Source: Magnetospirillum fulvum
Lineage (GTDB): Bacteria; Pseudomonadota; Alphaproteobacteria; Rhodospirillales; Magnetospirillaceae
DNA: 64,000 nucleotides
Direction: 5' to 3'
Assembly (NCBI RefSeq): GCF_900108475.1
Contig: NZ_FNWO01000008.1
Location: 1 to 64,000, forward strand
The notes below the pieces were generated by a model that saw only the letters and a program-made list of their open reading frames with translations, ran no database searches and was not told the DNA's origin. The position numbers and the translations under genes are program-made. How positions within the stretch are numbered: the first letter of the stretch is position 1; each line of letters opens with the position of its first letter. Below are positions 33,675 to 41,294 of the stretch, piece after piece.

Positions 33675-33687
33675 GGACAACTTGTCC
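33675..33687. promoter_or_regulatory. Short perfect dyad GGACAA-C-TTGTCC
   Basis: This 13-base perfect inverted repeat lies eight bases after the marR stop and 62 bases before the crp/fnr-type gene. Its GACAA/TTGTC core matches the outer arms of the operator at 32641-32679, so it may be a second site of the same regulator. Confidence 0.4.
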
Positions 33688-33748
33688 TTAAGGGCCGAGC
33701 AGTAGATGGTTAGGATACCACCCGTTTCCGTTCGCGAGGCCGCCCGTC

Positions 33749-34405
33749 ATGACGTCCGTTTCCCGCCATCCCAGCCTGCCCGACCTGGACCCCGTCTCGG
33801 CGCGGGTTTTCGACGCCGCCGCCCGGCAGGTTCGGGTACCGGCCGGGACCGTGCTGTTCCGCGATGGCGCGACCTGCCAGAATTACGTTCTGGTGATCGA
33901 GGGGGCGATCCGGGTCCATAAAATCTCGGAAGGCGGGCGGGAAATCGTTCTCTACCGGGTCGAAAGCGGCCAGACCTGCGTCCTGACCACCAATTGCCTG
34001 ATCACCGCGCGCGATTACGACGCCGAAGGCATCGCCGAAACCGACGTCGAGATGATCGTGCTGCCGGTCAGCGCCTTTCGCCAGTTGCTGGGACTGTCCG
34101 AATCCTTTCGCGATTTCGTCTTCTCCGCCTATGCCAGCCGCCTGTCCGACCTGCTGTTGCTGATCGAGGAAGTGGCGTTTGGCCGGATTGATGTCCGTCT
34201 GGCTGGCTGGCTGGCCGCCCGCGTTGGGCTGGGCGGGCCGATCCGCGCCACCCATCAGGAAATCGCGGTCGAGTTGGGAACCGCCCGCGAGGTTATCAGC
34301 CGTCAGTTGAAGGAATTCGAGCGGCGCGGCTGGGTCCGCCTGGGACGCGGACTGATCGAGCCCAGCGATCCGGTCGCGCTGCGACAGCTTTCTCAAGGTG
34401 TGTGA
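33749..34405 (+). CDS. Crp/Fnr-family transcriptional regulator
   Basis: A protein of 218 residues. A cyclic-nucleotide-binding-like beta barrel spans about 25-125 (VPAGTVLFRDGATCQNYVLV, with the GREIVLYRVESGQTC turn). A long dimer helix follows, and a C-terminal HTH includes THQEIAVELGTAREVISRQLK. The latter is a typical Crp/Fnr recognition helix (E-x-x-S-R). Cys residues are few and are not arranged as in oxygen-sensing Fnr (no N-terminal Cys cluster), so a redox Fe-S sensor is unlikely. It ends with a four-base overlap with a non-preferred upstream frame of the next gene; the true next start is 34483. Confidence 0.92.
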   Translation: MTSVSRHPSLPDLDPVSARVFDAAARQVRVPAGTVLFRDGATCQNYVLVIEGAIRVHKISEGGREIVLYRVESGQTCVLTTNCLITARDYDAEGIAETDVEMIVLPVSAFRQLLGLSESFRDFVFSAYASRLSDLLLLIEEVAFGRIDVRLAGWLAARVGLGGPIRATHQEIAVELGTAREVISRQLKEFERRGWVRLGRGLIEPSDPVALRQLSQGV

Positions 34406-34482
34406 CAAGGTCACTGAGCCCTCGCTTTGGTCGTGGTGATATCGGCTCAGCGATTTCGCCACTCTCGAAGGAGACCAAGCTT

Positions 34483-34671
34483 ATGACCCCCAATGTCGGC
34501 GGCCTCGACCGCATCATTCGTATCTCTGTCGGTATCGCGCTGATTGTCGCCACCCTGACCGGTTTCATCGGCGTGTGGGGCTGGATCGGCGTCGCTCCCC
34601 TGCTGGGCGGTCTGGTCGGCTGGTGCCCGGCTTATACCCTGCTCGGCATCAGCACCTGCAAGTCGGCCTGA
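34483..34671 (+). CDS. DUF2892-type small inner-membrane protein
   Basis: A protein of 62 residues beginning MTPNVGGLDRIIRISVG with GAAGGAGA about eight bases upstream. Two hydrophobic stretches flank a Gly-Trp turn, and the end is CPAYTLLGISTCKSA with two conserved Cys. This matches the DUF2892 (YgaP-like transmembrane) family often linked to sulfur transfer or rhodanese domains; here no rhodanese is fused. It follows a Crp/Fnr regulator that may control it. A strong terminator follows at 34778. Confidence 0.85.
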   Translation: MTPNVGGLDRIIRISVGIALIVATLTGFIGVWGWIGVAPLLGGLVGWCPAYTLLGISTCKSA

Positions 34672-34777
34672 TCCGCATTCGTTCGGATCAAGGCTCGTTC
34701 GCTCACCCCCCGGAGCGGACGGGCCGCCCCACCGACAAAAGGTGGTGACGACTTCGGTAAGTCTTTACCATTCCGAT

Positions 34778-34813
34778 AAAACCCCGTCCGGATCGCGATC
34801 CGGGCGGGGTTTT
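34778..34813 (+). terminator. Rho-independent terminator after the DUF2892 gene
   Basis: The 17-base arms AAAACCCCGTCCGGATC (34778-34794) and its partner (34797-34813) pair with one mismatch around a two-base loop, and a T-rich tract follows. It would work in both directions. Confidence 0.9.
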
Positions 34814-34912
34814 ATTTTGTCTCTACCCCCTCACATAACCCTATCGTCTGGATAGGGCAGCTTTGATGACATTTTTCTTGCCCATTCCTTCCCGTGACCG
34901 TATTGAGGTTAT

Positions 34913-34937
34913 CGCTATATAGAAAAACTATATAGCG
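34913..34937. promoter_or_regulatory. Perfect palindrome before the TonB-dependent receptor
   Basis: CGCTATATAG and CTATATAGCG are perfect 10-base arms around AAAAA, 88 bases before the receptor start. The form (CG-TATAT arms) resembles the much longer dyad at 39174-39223 in front of the ferredoxin-padR pair. A PadR-type regulator is a plausible ligand of both. Confidence 0.6.
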
Positions 34938-35025
34938 TCACGCGATGTGGCTGGATTGGGGCCGCCTTGGGGGCAGCGCTCCCCAGGACGCAAGACCAGC
35001 CAATGACGATGTGGGGGGAACCATC

Positions 35026-37044
35026 ATGATGAGACCGATGACGGTCACTGTTATCGCCTGTACCGCCTTGGGGCCGATTTCGGCCTTGGCTGCCGAAGAA
35101 TCCGGGGTCTTTACCCTGGGCGAGGTTCATGTCAGCGCACCTACGGAAAGTCAGTTACCCGGAACGTCTGTTCTGACTCTGGACGAGATGCGGTTGTTGA
35201 ACCGCGAAACGCTCGACGACGCCCTGAACGCAATGTCGGGCACCTCGATCACCCATGGGGGATCGTCCCGCAACGAATCCAATTACTACATTCGCGGCAT
35301 GGATCGCCTGCGGGTGCCGCTTTATATCGACGGCATCCGGGTCTATCTGCCCTATGACAACCGCCTCGACATGGCGCGGTTCACCACCTCGGACATCGCC
35401 GAAATCCAGGTGACCAAGGGCTATACCTCGGTGATCAACGGCCCCGGCGCGATGGGAGGCTCGGTCAATCTGGTCAGCCGTCGTCCGACCGCGCCGTTAA
35501 GCGGCGACGTCCGCACCGGAACCAGTTTCGACGCCAACGGAGCGTTCAACGGCTTCACCACCGACGCCTATGTCGGCACCCTGCAAAAGAACTGGTACAT
35601 CCAGGGGTCGGGCCAGTGGGCGCAGAAAGACCATTTCGGCCTGTCCGACGATTTCAAGGCGACCGCCTCTGAAAACGGCGGCAATCGCAACGAATCGCAA
35701 AAGCAGGATTACAAGATCAACCTGAAAGTCGGCTATATTCCGAACGCCGACGACGAATACAGCATCAACTATATTGACCAGAACGGCCGCAAGAGCGCGC
35801 CGCCGAACACCGTCTCCAACAATCGTTATTGGCGCTGGCCGGAATGGGGCAAGAAAAGCCTGTACTGGCTGTCGAAGACCACCGCCGACGACGGGTCGTA
35901 CATCAAGGTTCGCGCCTTCTACGACCAGATGAACAACACGGTCGATTTCTACGCCAACGAAACCTACACCAACGCGCATGCCCGACAGGGGGTGTGGAGC
36001 AATTACCGCGATACCGCCTGGGGCGGCAGCATCGAGGGCGGCCTCAACATGTTGGCTGGCCGCGACATGCTGCGCGCGGCCCTGCATGGACGGTCGGACT
36101 CCCACAAGGAGCGCTCGCGCGTCAGCGCCACTGTCCTGGAGCCCTGGCAGGAATCGAACGAAGACACCTATTCCGCCGCGTTGGAGAACACCTTCAAGGT
36201 AACAAGGGATTGGGATCTGATTACCGGGGTCAGCTATGACCTGCGGATCCTCAACAAGGCCGACGATTGGGGCATCGTCAGCAATGTCGGCCGGGCGATC
36301 CATTACGAACGCTCCGACGATCACGCCCTCAATCCGCAGATGGCGACGGTCTATCGCTACAGCGACAGCGGCAATGTCAGCGCCTCGATCGAGCGGCGGA
36401 CCCGGTTCCCCACCTTGAGCGAGCGCTTCAGCAACAAGTTCGGCACCGCCTACAACAGTCCGAACCTGAAGTCGGAAAAGTCGATCAACACCCAGCTTGC
36501 GATCAAGGACAAGATCGGCGCCGACACCAAGGTCGGAGCGACCCTGTTCCACAGCTATATCGACGACGCGATCACCACCCGCTCGATCCGGGTCGGTGGC
36601 GACACCTTTACCCAGAACATCAACGCGGGCAGCGCCCGGCACAAAGGGTTCGAACTCGAAGCCTCGTCGCTGGTGCTTCCCTCGCTTGAACTCGGGGCCA
36701 ATTACACCTTCATGCTGGCCGAGGTCACCAACAAGACCCTGCGCGAGACCGGCATCCCCCGGCACAAGAGCACGCTGTTTGCCGATTGGGAGGCTCTTCA
36801 CGCGGTCCACGTCGTTCCATCGGTCGAACTGGCCTCGGAACGCTGGATGCAGAACAGTTCGACCGACGCTTACTATCGCGGCGGCGATATGGCCGTTGCC
36901 AACTTGAAGGTGGCGTGGAAGCCGATCGACGACCTGACCGTCGAAGCCGGCGCGAAAAACCTCTTCGACAACAATTACCAGACCAACGACGGGTTCCCGG
37001 AGGAAGGGCGGAATTATTTCGCCAATGTCCGCGTTACGTTCTGA
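35026..37044 (+). CDS. TonB-dependent outer-membrane receptor
   Basis: A protein of 672 residues. A signal peptide lies at about 1-23 (VTVIACTALGPISALAA). The plug domain includes SNYYIRGMDRLRVPLYIDGI and GPGAMGGSVNLVSRRPT. A beta barrel ends in the expected Phe (NYFANVRVTF), with the conserved GAKNLFDNNYQTNDGFPE near the end. Such receptors import chelated metals or other scarce ligands using TonB energy; the substrate is not shown here. The start at 35026 is backed by a GGGGGGAA tract about eight bases upstream, and the longer frame from 34945 is not a signal peptide. A tonB gene overlaps its end by 20 bases, a binding protein follows, and a PadR regulator closes the locus. Confidence 0.93.
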   Translation: MMRPMTVTVIACTALGPISALAAEESGVFTLGEVHVSAPTESQLPGTSVLTLDEMRLLNRETLDDALNAMSGTSITHGGSSRNESNYYIRGMDRLRVPLYIDGIRVYLPYDNRLDMARFTTSDIAEIQVTKGYTSVINGPGAMGGSVNLVSRRPTAPLSGDVRTGTSFDANGAFNGFTTDAYVGTLQKNWYIQGSGQWAQKDHFGLSDDFKATASENGGNRNESQKQDYKINLKVGYIPNADDEYSINYIDQNGRKSAPPNTVSNNRYWRWPEWGKKSLYWLSKTTADDGSYIKVRAFYDQMNNTVDFYANETYTNAHARQGVWSNYRDTAWGGSIEGGLNMLAGRDMLRAALHGRSDSHKERSRVSATVLEPWQESNEDTYSAALENTFKVTRDWDLITGVSYDLRILNKADDWGIVSNVGRAIHYERSDDHALNPQMATVYRYSDSGNVSASIERRTRFPTLSERFSNKFGTAYNSPNLKSEKSINTQLAIKDKIGADTKVGATLFHSYIDDAITTRSIRVGGDTFTQNINAGSARHKGFELEASSLVLPSLELGANYTFMLAEVTNKTLRETGIPRHKSTLFADWEALHAVHVVPSVELASERWMQNSSTDAYYRGGDMAVANLKVAWKPIDDLTVEAGAKNLFDNNYQTNDGFPEEGRNYFANVRVTF

Positions 37045-37828
37045 CGCGGGATCGGTTCCGGTTTCCGTTGGCGGGTCGCTCTGGCCACGGTCCGTCCTCG
37101 CCTCTCTCCTGGTGCATGGAGCGATGGCGATGGCGGCCCTGTCCTGGGCACCTTCACCTCCCGCCGCGGACCCGCCGGAGCCGTCTCCGCCGATCGTCGT
37201 AGAGCTGGATTTCGTGCCACCGAGCCCGGCTCCGGTGCCGTCCGCCCCCCCGCATCCGGACCCCAATCCGGCGGCGGGAGCGGATGGTCCTCCGCGTCCC
37301 GAACGGATCGACCGGCCCCGCCGTCCCGCGCTTGCGGCCCGGCCCGGCCCGGCCATCCCGACCGTGGCGACCGGACCGGCCCCGTCATCCGATGCCGTAT
37401 CGGCAAACGACGGTGCCGCCGCGTCGGCATCCCTTGCCGCGTCCACTGCGATCGCGGCGGCCGACGAGGGATTCAGCGGCAACGGACACGGCCACGCCGC
37501 CGGACCCGGCACCGATTCGGGAACGGGCAGCGGCAGCGGCGATAGCGACGCCATGGAAGCCTATCTGTCCGATGTCCGCGCCCGGTTGCAACGCAGTCTG
37601 ATTTACCCCCCCAAAGCCCGCCGGATCGGTCTGCGCGGCGAAGTCCGCATCCGAATGCGGATTCTTGCCGACGGCAGCATCGACCCCGATTCGATTCACG
37701 TCGTGGGTGAGGGAGGGAACCCCGTGCTGATCGCCGGGGCGCTCGAAACGGTGGAGCGGGTGGCATTGACGCCACCGCCCCGACCCCGACTCGAGATCGT
37801 CGCCCCCATCTATTTTCGCCTGGATTAG
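37025..37828 (+). CDS. tonB: Energy transducer TonB
   Basis: A protein of 267 residues. An N-terminal membrane anchor at about 20-38 (SVLASLLVHGAMAMAAL) is followed by a proline-rich spacer to about 120, a low-complexity Gly/Ser/Asp segment, and the C-terminal TonB domain. That domain (YLSDVRARLQRSLIYPPKAR ... GEVRIRMRI ... PPPRPRLEIVAPIYFRLD) would contact the receptor TonB box. It would couple ExbBD proton energy to the receptor. The gene starts 20 bases inside the receptor gene, so the two are translationally coupled. No exbB or exbD lies nearby, so these must be supplied elsewhere. Confidence 0.9.
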   Translation: MSALRSDAGSVPVSVGGSLWPRSVLASLLVHGAMAMAALSWAPSPPAADPPEPSPPIVVELDFVPPSPAPVPSAPPHPDPNPAAGADGPPRPERIDRPRRPALAARPGPAIPTVATGPAPSSDAVSANDGAAASASLAASTAIAAADEGFSGNGHGHAAGPGTDSGTGSGSGDSDAMEAYLSDVRARLQRSLIYPPKARRIGLRGEVRIRMRILADGSIDPDSIHVVGEGGNPVLIAGALETVERVALTPPPRPRLEIVAPIYFRLD

Positions 37829-37837
37829 GAGAACACC

Positions 37838-39100
37838 ATGAAGATCGCCCGTTTGTGTCTTGCCGCCTTGTGCGCGGTGGGACTGGCCGGCCCCGTCCGC
37901 GCCGAGACTCTGCGCGTCATCACCAGCTACCCCCCCGACATGATGGAGCTGTACGAAAAGGCGTTCGCCCAGGTCCGCCCCGACATCAAGATCGAGTTCC
38001 TGCCCGGCCACGGCGCCGAGGCGCTGGAGGCGTTGCGCGCCCCTGACCAGAGCGGGATCGACGTCTGGTGGGCTCCGGCCGCCAACGCCTTCCCCGCTTT
38101 GGCCCGCGAGGGCGGTCTGCGCCCGCTCGGATCGCTGGGCGACGGGATCGAAACCTCGGTGTGGGGGATGCGGATCGCCGACCCGGCGGGAACCTATCTG
38201 CCGTTCGAGATCGCGGGATACGGCTTTGCCGTGCGGCCCGATTATCTTGCCCGTCACCGCCTGCCCAAACCGACCGACTGGAGCGACCTCGTCAAGCCGG
38301 TCTATGCCGGTCATATCGTGATGCCGGTGCCGTCCTCGGTCGGCTATGCCCCGGCGATGATCGAAATCTTGTTGCAGAACCAGGGATGGGACAAGGGCTG
38401 GGCGGCCTGGACCGAAATCGCCGCCAATTCCAGCCTGATGGATGGCGGCGGCGGTGCTGCCCTGCTGAACGAGCTGTTCGACGGGAGCAAGGGCATCGCC
38501 CTGATCATGGATTTCTTCGTCCGCCCGGCCCGGATCGAAGGCAAGCCGGTCAGCTTCACCTATCCCTCGGTCTCTTTCGTCACCCCCGCCCATGTCGGCA
38601 TCACCACCAAGGCACCGCACCCCGAGCAGGCGCGGGCGTTCGTTCAGTTCCTGCTGTCACCGGCCGGACAGATGCTGCTGATGGAACCGGCGGTCTCGCG
38701 CCTGCCGGTCCGGAAGTCGGTCTATGCCAAGGCGCCCGCCGGATATCCCCGCCCCTTCGACGCCGCCCCGCCCGCTCACGCGTTCGATCAGGCCAAGGCG
38801 TCGGCGCGCCAAGCCGTGCTGAAGGCTCTGTTCGACGATGCGATCACCAGCCGTCATGCCAAGCTGAAGGACTTGTTTGCCGCCATTCATGACGCGGAAA
38901 AGCAGGGCGACAGCGCCAAGGCCCAGAAAGCCCGCGCTCTGGCGACCCGGATTCCTCTCGACGAAACGGCCGCCGCCGATCCCGCCCTCAACGCGGCGAT
39001 GAACAATCTCGACAGCGACGAGGCCAAGGCGATCCGCGCCAAATGGCGGGCCGAGGTCAACGACGCCACCGCCCGCGCCTTCGCCGTTTTAGCGAAGTAG
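37838..39100 (+). CDS. Periplasmic ABC-type substrate-binding protein (iron/solute family 1)
   Basis: A protein of 420 residues with a signal peptide (about 1-22, LAALCAVGLAGPVRAE). The fold resembles FbpA/AfuA and PgtC-like binding proteins: ETLRVITSYPPDMMELYEKAF at the start, then the hinge block DVWWAPAANAFPALA, then LPFEIAGYGFAV and PVPSSVGYAPAMIEILLQ. A C-terminal extension of about 80 residues (FAAIHDAEKQGDSAKAQKAR) is helical. No permease or ATPase gene follows; it may hand metal to a transporter encoded elsewhere or act as a co-receptor of the TonB receptor. GGAG overlaps the tonB stop, placing it in the same operon. Confidence 0.85.
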   Translation: MKIARLCLAALCAVGLAGPVRAETLRVITSYPPDMMELYEKAFAQVRPDIKIEFLPGHGAEALEALRAPDQSGIDVWWAPAANAFPALAREGGLRPLGSLGDGIETSVWGMRIADPAGTYLPFEIAGYGFAVRPDYLARHRLPKPTDWSDLVKPVYAGHIVMPVPSSVGYAPAMIEILLQNQGWDKGWAAWTEIAANSSLMDGGGGAALLNELFDGSKGIALIMDFFVRPARIEGKPVSFTYPSVSFVTPAHVGITTKAPHPEQARAFVQFLLSPAGQMLLMEPAVSRLPVRKSVYAKAPAGYPRPFDAAPPAHAFDQAKASARQAVLKALFDDAITSRHAKLKDLFAAIHDAEKQGDSAKAQKARALATRIPLDETAAADPALNAAMNNLDSDEAKAIRAKWRAEVNDATARAFAVLAK

Positions 39101-39173
39101 CGTGGCATCTCGTCCCCCGGCAGTGCCGACCGCACCGCCGGGGGACAATCTCGTGAGTCAAACCGCTTGCGTT

Positions 39174-39223
39174 CCGATAGGGTTTCGATATATCGTTTAA
39201 TCGTTATATCGAAACCCTATCGG
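39174..39223. promoter_or_regulatory. Perfect 19-bp inverted repeat before the ferredoxin-padR pair
   Basis: The arms at 39174-39192 and 39205-39223 begin CCGATAGGGTTTCGATATA and are perfectly complementary across a 12-base AT-rich spacer. The dyad ends nine bases before the ATG at 39233 and covers the ribosome-binding site region of the ferredoxin gene. The second gene of this unit encodes a PadR regulator, so autorepression is likely. Confidence 0.75.
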
Positions 39224-39232
39224 AGACCTTTG

Positions 39233-39685
39233 ATGCGTTTCTTATCCCAATCCCGTCCCACCGGGGGACGGCACCGTCACCAAGGCGGCCATCGCCGCGG
39301 CCGTCACCATTCCCTCTATCCCGGCTGCGATCAGCCGAGCAGCGGCCGGAGCGAAGCCGCTCCCGCCCCGCTCTCCGCCGCCGATCTCGCCACGGCGGAA
39401 ACATTATATGTCTGCGTCGGCAAGCATTGCCCCGAGGGACGCGCCGTCTTCGACGCCCTGCGCCAAGAATCGGGCGATAGTGGAATCGCGGTCGAACCCT
39501 GCGGCTGCCTTGACCTGTGCGAGCAGGGACCGGTCGCGATCGCCCTGCCGGGCGGGGTGCGGCCGCCGCGCAAGGGCGAGACCGGCGCAGCGCCGCTGGC
39601 GACGTTTTTCACCGTGATTCCGGCTGATGCGCCACGGATTATCGCCGCGTTGCCGGGGCGGCAGAAGCAGGGGAACACACCATGA
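39233..39685 (+). CDS. His-rich thioredoxin-like [2Fe-2S] ferredoxin
   Basis: A protein of 150 residues; the start at 39233 has CGGAGA seven bases upstream, and the longer frame would cross the operator. The first 35 residues are rich in His, Arg and Gly (GGRHRHQGGHRRGRHH), which could bind metal. From about 60 comes the thioredoxin-like ferredoxin: LYVCVGKHCPEGRAVFDAL ... VEPCGCLDLCEQGPVAIALP. The Cys spacing (C-x4-C and C-x-C-x3-C) fits a [2Fe-2S] cluster. Its stop overlaps the PadR start as ATGA, so the two are coupled. The His-rich head plus the flanking receptor and TonB genes suggest a metal or redox sensor or chaperone role; that is inference. Confidence 0.82.
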   Translation: MRFLSQSRPTGGRHRHQGGHRRGRHHSLYPGCDQPSSGRSEAAPAPLSAADLATAETLYVCVGKHCPEGRAVFDALRQESGDSGIAVEPCGCLDLCEQGPVAIALPGGVRPPRKGETGAAPLATFFTVIPADAPRIIAALPGRQKQGNTP

Positions 39686-40281
39686 TATTCGGATGGAAAA
39701 GCGGCCGTCGCGCCGCTCGCGACGAGGATTGGACCGGACAAGGCAACCACGGCGGCGGCGGAGACGGACTGCTCTCGCGTCTGCACCGCCATCATCGCGG
39801 CGGCGGCGGGGGCAGTCGGCTCGGACGGCTGTTCGCCCATGGCGACCTGCATCTGGTCGTGCTGCATCTGATCGCGGAAAAGCCGCGCCACGGCTACGAA
39901 ATCATCAAAGCGATCGCGGCGATGGTCTGCGGCAGCTACAGCCCGAGTCCGGGAACGATCTATCCGGCGCTGACGATGCTGGAAGATCAGGGCTTCGTCA
40001 CGGTCGAGGCGAGCGACGGCAATCGCAAGCTCTACCGCATCACCCCGGAGGGACAGGCCTACCTTGCCGCCAACCGGGGCACGGTCGCCCTTTTGCTGGA
40101 CCGGATGGCGGCGGCCGGTGCCGCCCAGGCCGAGGCCGCTTCGCCGCCGGTCATTCGCGCGGTCGAGAATCTCAAGCTGGCCTTGCGCCTGCGCCTCGAA
40201 CGCGGCCCGCTCAGCGACACGCAGATCGCGACGATCGCCGCCGCGCTCGACCGTGCCGCCGCCGAAATCGAGCGAAGCTGA
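39682..40281 (+). CDS. PadR-family transcriptional regulator with His/Gly-rich N-terminus
   Basis: A protein of 199 residues. The PadR winged helix runs from about 53 to 125 (HLVVLHLIAEKPRHGYEIIK ... SPSPGTIYPALTMLEDQGFV ... ITPEGQAYL), followed by a long dimerising helix. The first 50 residues are unusual: His, Arg and Gly rich (LHRHHRGGGGGSRLG). The paired upstream ferredoxin has a similar head. Together this suggests metal-dependent control, acting on the dyad at 39174-39223 and probably the palindrome at 34913-34937. The gene starts with an ATGA overlap. Confidence 0.88.
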   Translation: MIFGWKSGRRAARDEDWTGQGNHGGGGDGLLSRLHRHHRGGGGGSRLGRLFAHGDLHLVVLHLIAEKPRHGYEIIKAIAAMVCGSYSPSPGTIYPALTMLEDQGFVTVEASDGNRKLYRITPEGQAYLAANRGTVALLLDRMAAAGAAQAEAASPPVIRAVENLKLALRLRLERGPLSDTQIATIAAALDRAAAEIERS

Positions 40282-40388
40282 GCAGTTGCACGACCCCCGG
40301 ACGGGCACCCCCGAAGATTGCGGTTGCGCCGTCTGGGTGCCTGCCGTTACACCAGACTCCTTAACGATCAAAGGTCTGGAGAAACAGC

Positions 40389-41111
40389 ATGACTCCCTCT
40401 GACCGGCCCGTCGCCGCGGCGGCCATCGACGCGGTGCGTCGCACCATCGTTCATTATGGCCTGTGGTTCGCCCACGCGGTCGAACAGTTCGGCATCGAGC
40501 GCGCCCTGGAGATGGAGCGCGAGGCGGGCGACAGGGCCAGCCGGATCATCATCGACCGTCTGTGCGAGACGATGGGCGTGGCGGTCGAGGACGGCTTGCC
40601 CGCCCCGTTGGCCCGGATGGAGCCCGACGCCGCCCAGGCGTTGCTGCGGGCGCTGGCGGTCAATTGGCTGGCGGTCGATGGGGTGTGGTTTCAGGCGGTC
40701 GAGCAGCGCGAGGGACTGGCCGCCGCCAAAACGGTCAACGATACGTGCTGGTCGGTGTTCTCGCCCCTGGAAGCGTCCCGGGTCAAGGCGCTGGCCGGAC
40801 TAGAAGATGACGGCGGCTTGACCGCGCTCGCCGAGGCGCTGCGTCACCGCCTCTATGCCAGCATCAACGAACAGGAAATCCTGTTCGAGGATAGCGGTGC
40901 CCTGGTGATGCGGATGCGGAAATGCCGGGTGCAGACGGCGCGGCAGCGCAAGGGGCTGACCGATTATCCCTGTAAATCGGGCGGGATCGTCGAATACACC
41001 ACCTTCGCCCACACCATCGACCGCCGCATCGCCTGTACCTGCATCGCCTGTCCGCCCGATCCCCATCCCGCCGAATGGGTCTGTTCGTGGCGCTTCACCC
41101 TGGCCGAGTGA
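40389..41111 (+). CDS. Conserved cytosolic Cys-rich protein (DUF6125-like)
   Basis: A protein of 240 residues with GGAG about eight bases before the ATG. It is mainly helical. The second half holds MRMRKCRVQTARQRKGLTDY followed by a cluster of cysteines and prolines (RRIACTCIACPPDPHP) near the end, which could bind a metal or cluster. From memory it resembles the DUF6125 group found in anaerobes and sulfur bacteria; the function is not known. It is separated from padR by 107 bases, and its stop is overlapped by a two-hairpin repeat. Confidence 0.65.
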   Translation: MTPSDRPVAAAAIDAVRRTIVHYGLWFAHAVEQFGIERALEMEREAGDRASRIIIDRLCETMGVAVEDGLPAPLARMEPDAAQALLRALAVNWLAVDGVWFQAVEQREGLAAAKTVNDTCWSVFSPLEASRVKALAGLEDDGGLTALAEALRHRLYASINEQEILFEDSGALVMRMRKCRVQTARQRKGLTDYPCKSGGIVEYTTFAHTIDRRIACTCIACPPDPHPAEWVCSWRFTLAE

Positions 41112-41240
41112 TACCGGCGGCTCAATGAATTGACCCGCCGTATTGCCCCTCTGCCTTAGCGCTCGCCTCCGCTCGCTTGGCCGCCGCCGCAATGGCGGCA
41201 AGATACCGGCCAACGGGGCAAATCGAGGGTTGGCCGGTAT
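41111..41240. repeat. Two-hairpin intergenic repeat, copy 1 (130 bp)
   Basis: Begins ATACCGGCGGCTCAATGAAT, whose dyad closes at CCGCCGTAT, and ends with a second dyad ATACCGGCCAAC...GGTTGGCCGGTAT. A GCCGCC/GGCGGC stem lies between. It abuts the stop of the preceding gene and shares plan and sequence with 44799-44926 and 53637-53755. It probably also terminates transcription. Confidence 0.85.
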
Positions 41241-41294
41241 GAGGCAATCGCGTCGTGCGTCATGTATGACGACGCACGACGCTCTTCTTACGGC

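Larger units (their letters stand above)
34672..35025. other. Intergenic region with terminator and receptor operator
   Basis: Holds the terminator at 34778-34813 and the TATATAG palindrome at 34913-34937. The remaining sequence shows no gene. The signal for the TonB-dependent receptor must lie between the palindrome and 35026. Confidence 0.6.
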
